Below, one piece after another: positions 8,418 to 15,664 of a stretch of 15,927 nt of DNA. Position 1 is the first letter of the stretch. Every line of letters begins with the position of its first letter. The stretch lies in NCBI GenBank assembly GCA_019419405.1, contig DYAA01000078.1:1-15927 (forward strand), in the 5' to 3' direction. The translations under genes and the position numbers were made by a program. The DNA is from Collinsella sp. GTDB lineage: Bacteria; Actinomycetota; Coriobacteriia; Coriobacteriales; Coriobacteriaceae. Below the pieces are notes generated by a model. That model had not been told where the DNA came from, made no database searches, and saw nothing but the letters and a program-made list of their open reading frames with translations.

Positions 8418-8514
8418 GTTTTCCAGGTGCCCGAGATTGACCTGAAAGAGGAGCGACGCGTACTTTGGTACGCGAGCGACGGCTTGAAGGTCAAGGTCGG
8501 GTGCCTGGGAAAGC
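8418..8514 (+). ncRNA. Large nested hairpin between copA and copZ
   Basis: An imperfect inverted repeat occupies most of the copA-copZ gap. Outer arms 8423-8443 and 8488-8508 match at 17 of 21 positions; two of the four differences are G-U pairs. A further GGTTTTCC/GGAAAGCC pairing extends it outward with one indel. Inside is a perfect 7-bp stem, CGCGTAC (8457-8463) with GTACGCG (8468-8474), capped by TTTG and flanked by direct copies of GAGCGAC. It may be an mRNA processing or stability element, a small RNA or a short mobile palindrome. Labelling it RNA is an inference. Confidence 0.45.
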
Positions 8515-8537
8515 CGACACAACAGAGAGGAATACCC

Positions 8538-8759
8538 ATGCGTTACACAATCAAGACTTCCGGCCTCATGTGCGGCCACTGCGACGCCACCGTCGAGACG
8601 GCGTTGCTCAACGTTGTCGGCGTGACCGACGCCGACGCCGACCACGAGACCCAGACCGTCCAGGTTGAGTGCGCCGACACCGTGACCGCCGAGCAGCTCG
8701 CTGCCGCCGTCGAGGGCGCCGGCGAGAAGTTCCACGCCCTGTCCGTAACCGCCGCGTAA
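8538..8759 (+). CDS. copZ: CopZ-like copper chaperone (HMA domain)
   Basis: Small cytoplasmic protein of 73 aa made of one heavy-metal-associated domain (beta-alpha-beta-beta-alpha-beta). The metal site is LMCGHC (Cys12, Cys15) at the usual loop position, with Gly-Met of the common GMTC motif replaced by Leu-Met. Such proteins carry Cu(I) to CopA or to the regulator. ATG 8538 has AGAGAGG (8524-8530) 7 nt upstream. An in-frame extension back to 8427 is open but runs through the hairpin and has no good ribosome site, so it is rejected. It lies 147 nt after copA and 38 nt before the csoR-type gene, suggesting one operon with the hairpin possibly setting relative expression. Confidence 0.9.
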   Translation: MRYTIKTSGLMCGHCDATVETALLNVVGVTDADADHETQTVQVECADTVTAEQLAAAVEGAGEKFHALSVTAA

Positions 8760-8797
8760 CGACTCACGCGCACCCCGACCAGAAACGAGGACCCGCC

Positions 8798-9070
8798 ATG
8801 ATGGCAGACCACAAATCGGTGACCCGCATGCTCAAGACGGCACGCGGCCAGATCGACGGCATCTTGCGGATGGTCGATGAGGACCGTTACTGCGTCGATA
8901 TTTCCACGCAGCTCATGGCCACGCAGGCGCTCATTGCGCGCATCAACGCCGACGTGCTCAAAGCGCATATCGAGGGCTGCGTGACTTCGGCAATCGAATC
9001 GGGCGACGAAGACCTCAAAGCCGCCAAGCTCGCCGAGATCAAACGCGTCGTCGACAAGCTCTCCAAGTAA
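8798..9070 (+). CDS. csoR: CsoR-family copper-sensing repressor
   Basis: All-helical DNA-binding repressor of the CsoR/RcnR family (DUF156), 90 aa. The copper ligands expected for CsoR are in place: Cys32 in DRYCVDI, then His57 and Cys61 in HIEGC. The N-terminal KTARGQIDGILRMVDEDRYC block is the family signature. Start ATG 8798 follows AACGAGG (8784-8790) by 7 nt; the next codon is also ATG (8801). The Cys-His-Cys set favours Cu(I) sensing over the nickel (RcnR) or persulfide (CstR) branches. It probably binds the palindrome at 5973-5989 and so controls its own operon. Confidence 0.92.
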   Translation: MMADHKSVTRMLKTARGQIDGILRMVDEDRYCVDISTQLMATQALIARINADVLKAHIEGCVTSAIESGDEDLKAAKLAEIKRVVDKLSK

Positions 9071-9073
9071 TTG

Positions 9074-9162
9074 GGGACATTGAGGGCAGGCTTCTTTGCA
9101 CCATCTTGGTGTATCGGGGACAGGTATGTTTGCACCACATTGGCGCAGATTAACCTGTCCCC
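9074..9162. repeat. REP-like palindrome with a degenerate direct copy
   Basis: GGGGACAGGT (9116-9125) and ACCTGTCCCC (9153-9162) form a 10-bp perfect inverted repeat with a 27-nt loop. Just before it, 9084-9110 repeats the first part of the element in direct orientation, sharing TTTGCACCA and TTGG at the same spacing. GGGGAC-ended palindromes resemble REP elements mobilised by RAYT-type transposases, but none is encoded here. It lies between csoR and the next gene, near its promoter. Confidence 0.6.
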
Positions 9163-9178
9163 CTTGCACTAAATCGGG

Positions 9179-9184
9179 TATAAA
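9179..9184 (+). promoter_or_regulatory. Possible -10 box of the zinc-ribbon gene
   Basis: TATAAA lies 33 nt before the start codon at 9218. TTGCAC (9164-9169) is too close (9 bp) to be its -35, and the region at normal spacing falls in the right arm of the REP-like palindrome. Weak call. Confidence 0.35.
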
Positions 9185-9217
9185 GGCGTGCAGCATATCG
9201 AACGAAAGGCAATTTGC

Positions 9218-9712
9218 ATGAATGACTTTATGAAGGGTCGTAATGGTGCCGATGAACTCACCATCGTGATGGGTTTTGCCGGCATCGTCATCGCGATGAT
9301 CGGATCGATAGCCCGCATCCAGTGGCTCAGCTGGATTGCCATCGCCGTAATCGTGATTGGCGTGCTGCGCGGCCTGTCCAAAAATATCGATGCACGTCGC
9401 AAGGAGAACGAGGCCTTTGTCGCCGCGACCGCCAATGTTCCCGGCTTGGGCAAGTTCGTCGCCAGCTTGGGCGGCGGCGCTGCAGCGGCCAGCACCTCAC
9501 GCGCAGCCGGCAGCACCTCACGCGCAGCCGGCAGCAGTAAGGAAGACTTTGAGCGTGCCAAGCGCACGGCAAAGAAGATGTGGAAGGGCCGCAAGACCAC
9601 GGCATACCTCAAGTGCCCCAACTGCGGCCAGATGCTGTCCGTCCCCAAGGGCAAGGGCAAGATCCGCGTCACCTGCCCCAAGTGCCACGCCAAGATGGAA
9701 ACCCGCTCCTAG
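9218..9712 (+). CDS. Small membrane protein with C-terminal zinc ribbon
   Basis: Protein of 164 aa with no known function. Two hydrophobic segments (about 14-33 and 36-53) joined by a tight ARIQWL turn suggest a membrane hairpin. A basic and Ala/Gly-rich linker (55-107) contains a tandem STSRAAG repeat. The C-terminal soluble part has a zinc ribbon with CPNCG (Cys133, Cys136) and CPKCH (Cys153, Cys156), rich in Lys and Arg. ATG 9218 has GAAAGG (9204-9209) 8 nt upstream; earlier in-frame starts lack one. A terminator follows, so it is probably monocistronic. The zinc ribbon could bind nucleic acid or protein; neither is shown. Confidence 0.85.
   Translation: MNDFMKGRNGADELTIVMGFAGIVIAMIGSIARIQWLSWIAIAVIVIGVLRGLSKNIDARRKENEAFVAATANVPGLGKFVASLGGGAAAASTSRAAGSTSRAAGSSKEDFERAKRTAKKMWKGRKTTAYLKCPNCGQMLSVPKGKGKIRVTCPKCHAKMETRS
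9491..9532 (+). repeat. 21-bp tandem duplication inside the zinc-ribbon gene
   Basis: Two identical 21-nt copies (9491-9511 and 9512-9532) encode STSRAAG twice in the linker between the membrane helices and the zinc ribbon. The duplication keeps frame, and its identity at the DNA level suggests it is recent. Copy number may vary between strains. Confidence 0.95.
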
Positions 9713-9734
9713 CCGCTACACCATAGGACAAAAT

Positions 9735-9770
9735 AAAAGCCGAGGCCTCGTGTTGAGACCTCGGCTTTTT
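9735..9770. terminator. Bidirectional rho-independent terminator
   Basis: AAAAGCCGAGG (9735-9745) pairs perfectly with CCTCGGCTTTT (9759-9769) around a 13-nt loop, with T-runs reading out on both strands. It lies between the convergent zinc-ribbon (+) and amidohydrolase (-) genes and can end both transcripts. Confidence 0.92.
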
Positions 9771-9819
9771 GCATGGAGCGACATCATTCGATGAAGCTAT
9801 CGCCCCGTCACGCCAGTGC

Positions 9820-11190
9820 TTACACTACGCCGTCGCGAGCGAGCTCCTCTGCCAGGGCTTCTGCCGGCATGGCCATAATCGCGTCGAGCTCGGCGTAAAC
9901 CTCGGGAATACGCTTCACCTTGAGTTTGCGCACCAGATCACCACGGCACATCACGTACGTCGGCTCACGCAGTGCGCACAGATCATCGAGCGGGTTCTTG
10001 CGCGTTACCAAGATATCGGCAGCCTTGCCGCACTCGATCGTACCGGTCTCGCCGCCCAGCCCCAGCAGCTCGGCATTGACCTGCGTGGCCGTATGCAGCG
10101 CAAAGGCATTGCTCACGCCCACGTACTTGGCAAAATAGGCTACCTCGCGCCACATGTCATACTGCGTCACGAACGGGCAGCTCGAGTCCGTGCCCAGGCC
10201 CACCTTAACGCCAGCTTCCAGCGCCGCACGGGCGCTCTCGATGATGCCCGAACACACAATGTCGCCGTTCTTCTTTTGCGTGTCGGTCGAATGGGTCTTC
10301 TCCGGATCGAGCAGCACAAACGGCAGCGCGGGGCTGATAGTGCAGGTAACGCTGGGCGCACGCCCCTCAAGCTGCGTGCCCGCGGCGCCGCGGTACAGTT
10401 CCAAGATCTCGGGAGTCATCGGGGCACCGTGCTCGATCGTATCGACGCCGGCCTCAAGCGCGGCCTTCACGCCCTCGGTGCTCTCGACATGAGCCATAAC
10501 CGGCAGGCCCACCTCGTGCGCGGCCTTGCACGCCGCCGCGGCAACCTCGACCGGCATGCGCAGCACGCCCGGCTCACCTACTTCGGTCGCGTCGAACACG
10601 CCGCCCGTCACGAACAGCTTGATGACGTCGGCACCGCGCGCATACAAGTCACGCACTTGTTCGGCCGCCTCATCGGGGGTATCGGCGACCTGCGCGAACA
10701 GCCCCGCACCGTGACCGCCCGGCACCGTGACACCCGTTCCCGGCGCCACCAGACGCGGACCCTGATACTTGCCGGCGTCGATAGCGTTGCGCACGGCGAT
10801 ATCGGCAAACAGCGGGTCACCCGCACCGCGCACCGTGGTCACGCCGCTTGCCAACTGCTGCTGGGCGCTGCCTTTGAGGATGTGGCGGACGATGGCGCGG
10901 CCCACGGGATTATCGAGCTTCTTCATAAGTGCGCCCGCATCGCCGGCCGAGACAGGCTTGCCCGAGCCGCACAGGTGCACATGCATATTGATGAGGCCGG
11001 GCATGAGGTACGCGCCGGCCAGGTCGATGACCTCGGCACCTGCAGGCGCCTGCGCCACAGCACTCGGCCCCACCCACGTGATGACACCGCGCTCAACGGC
11101 CACGGCCATATCGGGTTGCGGCTCCATATGCTCCGAGCCATCCAGAATGGTCGCATTGATAAACAACGTGGAACGATCGGCAGTCGCCAT
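9820..11190 (-). CDS. Metal-dependent amidohydrolase (imidazolonepropionase/prolidase-like)
   Basis: Cytoplasmic enzyme of 456 aa from the amidohydrolase superfamily. It has the N-terminal beta-sandwich start (TLFINATILDG), then MPGLINMHVHL with the metal pair His70 and His72. A conserved lysine in DVIKLFVTGG (Lys191) is the candidate carbamylated metal bridge; His234 (VMAHVES), His254 (IEHG) and Asp335 (GLGTDS) complete the site. GETGTIECGKAADILV closes the C-terminal sandwich. This pattern fits enzymes hydrolysing imidazolones, dipeptides ending in Pro or Arg, or other cyclic amides; the substrate cannot be read from sequence. ATG 11190 is chosen because GGAGGAG lies about 7 nt upstream; an in-frame ATG at 11223 would place that site inside the gene. 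Confidence 0.92.
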   Translation of the reverse strand: MATADRSTLFINATILDGSEHMEPQPDMAVAVERGVITWVGPSAVAQAPAGAEVIDLAGAYLMPGLINMHVHLCGSGKPVSAGDAGALMKKLDNPVGRAIVRHILKGSAQQQLASGVTTVRGAGDPLFADIAVRNAIDAGKYQGPRLVAPGTGVTVPGGHGAGLFAQVADTPDEAAEQVRDLYARGADVIKLFVTGGVFDATEVGEPGVLRMPVEVAAAACKAAHEVGLPVMAHVESTEGVKAALEAGVDTIEHGAPMTPEILELYRGAAGTQLEGRAPSVTCTISPALPFVLLDPEKTHSTDTQKKNGDIVCSGIIESARAALEAGVKVGLGTDSSCPFVTQYDMWREVAYFAKYVGVSNAFALHTATQVNAELLGLGGETGTIECGKAADILVTRKNPLDDLCALREPTYVMCRGDLVRKLKVKRIPEVYAELDAIMAMPAEALAEELARDGVV

Positions 11191-11229
11191 ATCGAGCTCC
11201 TCCCTCTCAGAAAACTTCAACATTTGTCC

Positions 11230-11260
11230 ATTATCACCTAATGCAGCGAACTAAAGTCAA
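11230..11260 (-). promoter_or_regulatory. Probable amidohydrolase promoter
   Basis: On the minus strand, TTGACT (complement of 11255-11260) and GATAAT (complement of 11230-11235) are 19 bp apart. The expected RNA start lies about 33 nt before the ATG at 11190. The promoter is downstream of array C for this gene, so array C would sit about 80 bp upstream of it. Confidence 0.55.
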
Positions 11261-11341
11261 ACATATCGGTTAACGGAGGGAAGAGAAGGTCGTGAGGATG
11301 AACAGACCAGTGCAGCGATGCTCCGGTCGTTCCAGCAAAAC

Positions 11342-11639
11342 GTCTTGATCTGTAACAGATAGACCGTCTTTAACCTTCCAAATGTTACAGATCGAGATCT
11401 TTCGGCACTGCGTCCAACCTTTGTCTCAATCTGTAACAGTTGGGTCGAATTTTGGCCGTTAGATGTTACAGATCGAGATATTCTCCAGCCCCGTCGTCAA
11501 ACGTCTAAATCTGTAACAGATAGACAGGTTTTCGGCCTCTAGATGTTACAGATTGAGATCTTTTAGCGGTAGCCAACCTTCCGTCTCAATCTGTAACAGT
11601 TACGAGGCCAAACGGTCCCTTGTTGTTACAGATTGAGAC
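11342..11639. repeat. Palindromic repeat array C (4 units)
   Basis: Four 57-nt units: R7 11342-11398, R8 11423-11479, R9 11503-11559, R10 11583-11639, with spacers of 24, 23 and 23 nt (298 bp). R10 has perfectly paired 16-nt arms; R7 to R9 have two or three arm differences. Units correspond in order to those of array D: R8 and R12 share most of their loops (GGTCGAATT, TGGCC), and the spacer before each contains TGCGTCCAACCTTT. The array lies between the amidohydrolase promoter and the 3' end of the nuclease-like gene. Confidence 0.96.
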
Positions 11640-11680
11640 AAACTCGGCAGGAACAACCACCTCCGCGTCAGTTGCACCCC

Positions 11681-12757
11681 TTAGCGCCCATACCACTGGC
11701 GCTTCCATCCCTCAGCCAAATCGGTCCGCTGCGAAATACCCGCCAGCCTCATCTTTTCAGCCAGCTTCCCTGGATTCTTGAGTTCATCAAACGTAAACCG
11801 AAGCACCTTGTGCCCGAGCATTGTCAGATGAGATTCCCGCTGACGCTCTGTCACGAATGGGTCGACCGACTCCCGACCCTCGCCGTTCTGCAAGGTATAC
11901 TTCCCCTTTCCGTCGAGCTCGCCGATGACACATGTTCCGTCCTCGAGCCGCCAAAAATAGTCGACACGAAACACTTGGCTCGGATCGAGCGGGTCGCGAA
12001 ACTCCACCTGCAACTCTGGCACCGGAAAACCGTATGCAATAAAGAACGCCCGAAAACGAGACTCGCCGCCGTTTTCGGACAGCCCGTCCGCATACGACGC
12101 GATCACCTGCGCTCTGCGATACCCTCGTCTGCCCTCGCAATCGGAGCGGAGGCGCTCGCACAGACCATCGCGCGATACGCCTCTTGCCCTCAATGCAGAA
12201 TCGGCAATCGCCAACCCGTACGAAAACGGCGCGCGCAGCAGGCAATCCTCCACCGTGCGCCAAAACGACGTCACCTGCACGCCGTCAACTTGTTCAAGTG
12301 CGCCCGCCGCTTGCGGACGCAACAGCCGACATCCTGCGCTCAGCGGCACCGAGCAACCTGTCTTAACAAGATATCGTGACCCAAGCAGATCATTCGGCAC
12401 CTCCAGACCCCACAAAAGCGCCGCGTCATAGCCCCAAAACGCCCAATCGGGATGAAATTCCGCAAGCCCTTTGATGGTCCGCAGTGCTCGCTCCGCCGGT
12501 GTCAACGTATCCCAATCATGTTGAAAGCAGAACAAATACGGCTCGGGCTCCGCAATATCATCGGTTCCCACATGACGCCGCAGCCACATGAGCTCGGCAT
12601 TGCCGTGCGTCACAAGCAGCACGCCTTGTTCAGCCGCCTCCGTGAGCCGCGCGAGCATCCTATTCCGCGCCAACGTGTTGCGAGTCGCATGCTTGTGTTT
12701 GAAAACGGTATTAGACACTTCCATCACCACCACATCGGACAAATGGACCATCGCCAC
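11681..12757 (-). CDS. Putative DUF559/Vsr-like nuclease-fold protein with AbiEi-like N-terminus
   Basis: Protein of 358 aa whose C-terminal part looks like a PD-(D/E)XK nuclease of the DUF559/Vsr kind. Visible motif residues are Glu232 (ESRFR), Asp266 (VDYFW), and Glu280-Leu-Asp-Gly-Lys284 (GELDGKGKY), followed by RQRESHLTMLGHKVLRFTFDEL, a typical DUF559 ending. Residues 30-135 (ARNRMLARLTEAAEQGVLLV, later WAFWGYDAALLWGLEVP) recall proteins labelled AbiEi-like or type IV antitoxin-like; this half is less certain. GTG 12757 is chosen because GGAGG lies 5 nt upstream; ATG 12751 and TTG 12775 are alternatives. Arrays C and D flank it on both sides, and no AbiEii toxin gene is adjacent. Nuclease activity and any action on the repeats are inference. 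Confidence 0.72.
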   Translation of the reverse strand: MAMVHLSDVVVMEVSNTVFKHKHATRNTLARNRMLARLTEAAEQGVLLVTHGNAELMWLRRHVGTDDIAEPEPYLFCFQHDWDTLTPAERALRTIKGLAEFHPDWAFWGYDAALLWGLEVPNDLLGSRYLVKTGCSVPLSAGCRLLRPQAAGALEQVDGVQVTSFWRTVEDCLLRAPFSYGLAIADSALRARGVSRDGLCERLRSDCEGRRGYRRAQVIASYADGLSENGGESRFRAFFIAYGFPVPELQVEFRDPLDPSQVFRVDYFWRLEDGTCVIGELDGKGKYTLQNGEGRESVDPFVTERQRESHLTMLGHKVLRFTFDELKNPGKLAEKMRLAGISQRTDLAEGWKRQWYGR

Positions 12758-12777
12758 CGTTGCCTCCGCTGACAAAT

Positions 12778-13075
12778 GTCTTGATCTGTAACAGGAAGAC
12801 AGTCTTTGGGCCTCTAGTTGTTACAGATCGAGATTTTCAGTCGTGCGTCCAACCTTTGTCTCAATCTGTAACAGATAGGTCGAATTATGGCCTGTAGATG
12901 TTACAGATTGAGACATTCCCCCAACCAGGTGCCAAACGTCTCGATCTGTAACAGTTAGACGTTCTCCAGGCCCCTAAACGTTACAGATTTAGACAAATCA
13001 GCAGCGCCCAAGCATTCGTCTTGATCTGTAACAGGTAGACCGGTTTTTTTGTCCCTAAACGTTACAGATCGAGAC
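12778..13075. repeat. Palindromic repeat array D (4 units)
   Basis: Four units: R11 12778-12834, R12 12858-12914, R13 12938-12994 (57 nt each) and R14 13018-13075 (58 nt, with a loop of 26 nt containing seven or more T). All spacers are 23 nt; total 298 bp. R12 has perfectly paired arms. In R13 and R14 the stem can continue past an arm-proximal G-A mismatch through TAG/CTA. R11 begins 20 bp before the GTG of the nuclease-like gene, so that gene's promoter probably lies inside or beyond the array. Confidence 0.96.
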
Positions 13076-13117
13076 ATAAAGACAGAAGGCAAGGCAGGAC
13101 AACGCCAGGTCCATCCC

Positions 13118-13825
13118 CTACTCCCACTCCTGCTCGTAGATGTTGAGCGACTTTACGTACCGCCCCTGGGCGCCCATGATGTCGCGGACCAGACGCAAGA
13201 AGAAGCTGATGCACGAGGTGTCAAAGCCATCCTGCAGGTCCTCCGGATGCACCGCACCAGGCCCATCGACCGCCGTGTCACTCAGGCGTGCGATGTCATA
13301 CAGATAGAGTTGTCCCGCCGTCAGCCAGACATCGTCGACGCAGGCGAGGCGCACCGCAATCGCTCCGTCGCTCCAATGCTCCTTTTGCACGATATGCGGG
13401 TCGTAGACATCAAAGCGACGGTCGGTGCGCGTATCCTTCAGCGCAACCATGCCGTTCGCAGGATCCTTGTCCAAAATGCCAAAGCGCGAGAAATACTGTG
13501 TGTCGCGTACCTGCTCGAGCCGCTTGAGCGAGGCAGGCGAAAGCAATGTCGGCGGCTCTTCAACATACAGCTCGAGCAACGTCTTGCCATGGCGATAGGG
13601 GCGCTCGAAGAGCAGCCAATCGGTAAATGCCATGTTGTAGGCCATGATTTCGTTTTGCGAAGGCTCGGTGCAATAGCTGAGCCACGGGTCGACAATGATC
13701 TCGAACTGTTCACGCGCCGGCTCCAAAAACTGGAACTTCCGCAGCATCCAAAAATGGGCCATGTCGGCAATATCGTTGCCGACGGCTTCGGCCAGCTGCG
13801 CTCGATCTAAAGCGTGATCAGTCAT
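13118..13825 (-). CDS. Hypothetical protein, 235 aa
   Basis: I do not recognise this family. The protein appears soluble and acidic, with many aromatics and no signal peptide or membrane helix. Notable segments are the helical MAHFWMLRKFQFLEPAREQF (about 22-41), MAYNMAFTDWLLFERPYRHG (about 61-80), and a mixed region around RRFDVYDPHIV near residues 135-146. It has few cysteines and no obvious catalytic signature. ATG 13825 follows GAGGAGG by 5 nt, which fixes the start. It lies between gltD upstream and array D downstream, on the same strand as both neighbouring genes but separated from them by hundreds of bases of non-coding DNA. Confidence 0.8.
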   Translation of the reverse strand: MTDHALDRAQLAEAVGNDIADMAHFWMLRKFQFLEPAREQFEIIVDPWLSYCTEPSQNEIMAYNMAFTDWLLFERPYRHGKTLLELYVEEPPTLLSPASLKRLEQVRDTQYFSRFGILDKDPANGMVALKDTRTDRRFDVYDPHIVQKEHWSDGAIAVRLACVDDVWLTAGQLYLYDIARLSDTAVDGPGAVHPEDLQDGFDTSCISFFLRLVRDIMGAQGRYVKSLNIYEQEWE

Positions 13826-13830
13826 GGCAT

Positions 13831-13873
13831 CCTCCTCAAACTGATGGACCTCAATTTGAGCTTACGAGGAGGG
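13831..13873 (-). promoter_or_regulatory. Possible hairpin covering the ribosome site of the 235-aa gene
   Basis: On the minus strand the ribosome site GAGGAGG (complement of 13831-13837) can pair with CCTCCTC (complement of 13867-13873), and TTTGAG with CTCAAA (complements of 13835-13840 and 13855-13860). The pairings overlap by three bases, so the helix needs a bulge. If it forms in mRNA it would hide the ribosome site. Confidence 0.35.
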
Positions 13874-14120
13874 TGGGCAGCCACGACCAGCGCGGGCAAA
13901 ATAGGCCTCCGGCTGCAAACCAGATGCTGACCAAACACTTGACGAAAAGCTTGACCGAAAATGCGCACTGGAACAAAACCGCAGGTAAACATAGGCGGCC
14001 AACCCGCCCTTTTGAGCCAAGCGCCCCCGGCCACCACAGAAACAGCAGAGCACCACAGCTCAAGAAGACGCCGAATGGACACTCGCGCGTCGACAAACGA
14101 ACGAACCGCTCGCAAAGAGT
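13874..14120. other. Intergenic region without a clear gene
   Basis: No open frame here has a convincing start or family match. The only structure I see is a near-perfect 12-bp tandem repeat at 13938-13961 (CTTGACGAAAAG then CTTGACCGAAAA). The promoter of the 235-aa gene should lie here on the minus strand, but I find no strong -35/-10 pair. Confidence 0.5.
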
Positions 14121-14160
14121 GTCCCCAACGACTAGACAAAAATGACCAGTCATTGGGGAC
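14121..14160. repeat. REP-like palindrome downstream of gltD
   Basis: GTCCCCAACGACT (14121-14133) pairs with AGTCATTGGGGAC (14148-14160) with one G-T wobble around a 14-nt loop. It starts 17 nt after the gltD stop on the minus strand and could end or stabilise that mRNA, although no strong T-run follows. Its GTCCCC/GGGGAC ends are shared with the 9116-9162 element. Confidence 0.7.
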
Positions 14161-14177
14161 GTTCTTAAATGACTACT

Positions 14178-15659
<1,482 letters not shown>

Positions 15660-15664
15660 GGCAC

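Noticed and set aside
8427..8537. N-terminal extension of the copper chaperone
   Set aside because: The extension is read through the nested hairpin, has no ribosome site, and adds nothing to the complete HMA domain starting at 8538.
11342..11639. Palindromic units as rho-independent terminators
   Set aside because: Most stems are not GC-rich and lack a T-run after the right arm; four in a row at a fixed period exceeds what termination needs. R14 has a T-run, but in its loop.
11342..13075. CRISPR arrays, suggested by regular repeats with 23-25 nt spacers
   Set aside because: Half-sites alternate in orientation, repeats vary within an array, spacers are partly shared between arrays C and D, arrays have only 2-4 units, and no cas gene is present.
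11342..13075. Composite transposon bounded by arrays C and D
   Set aside because: No transposase, target-site duplication or recombinase was seen, and array B of the same length stands alone elsewhere.
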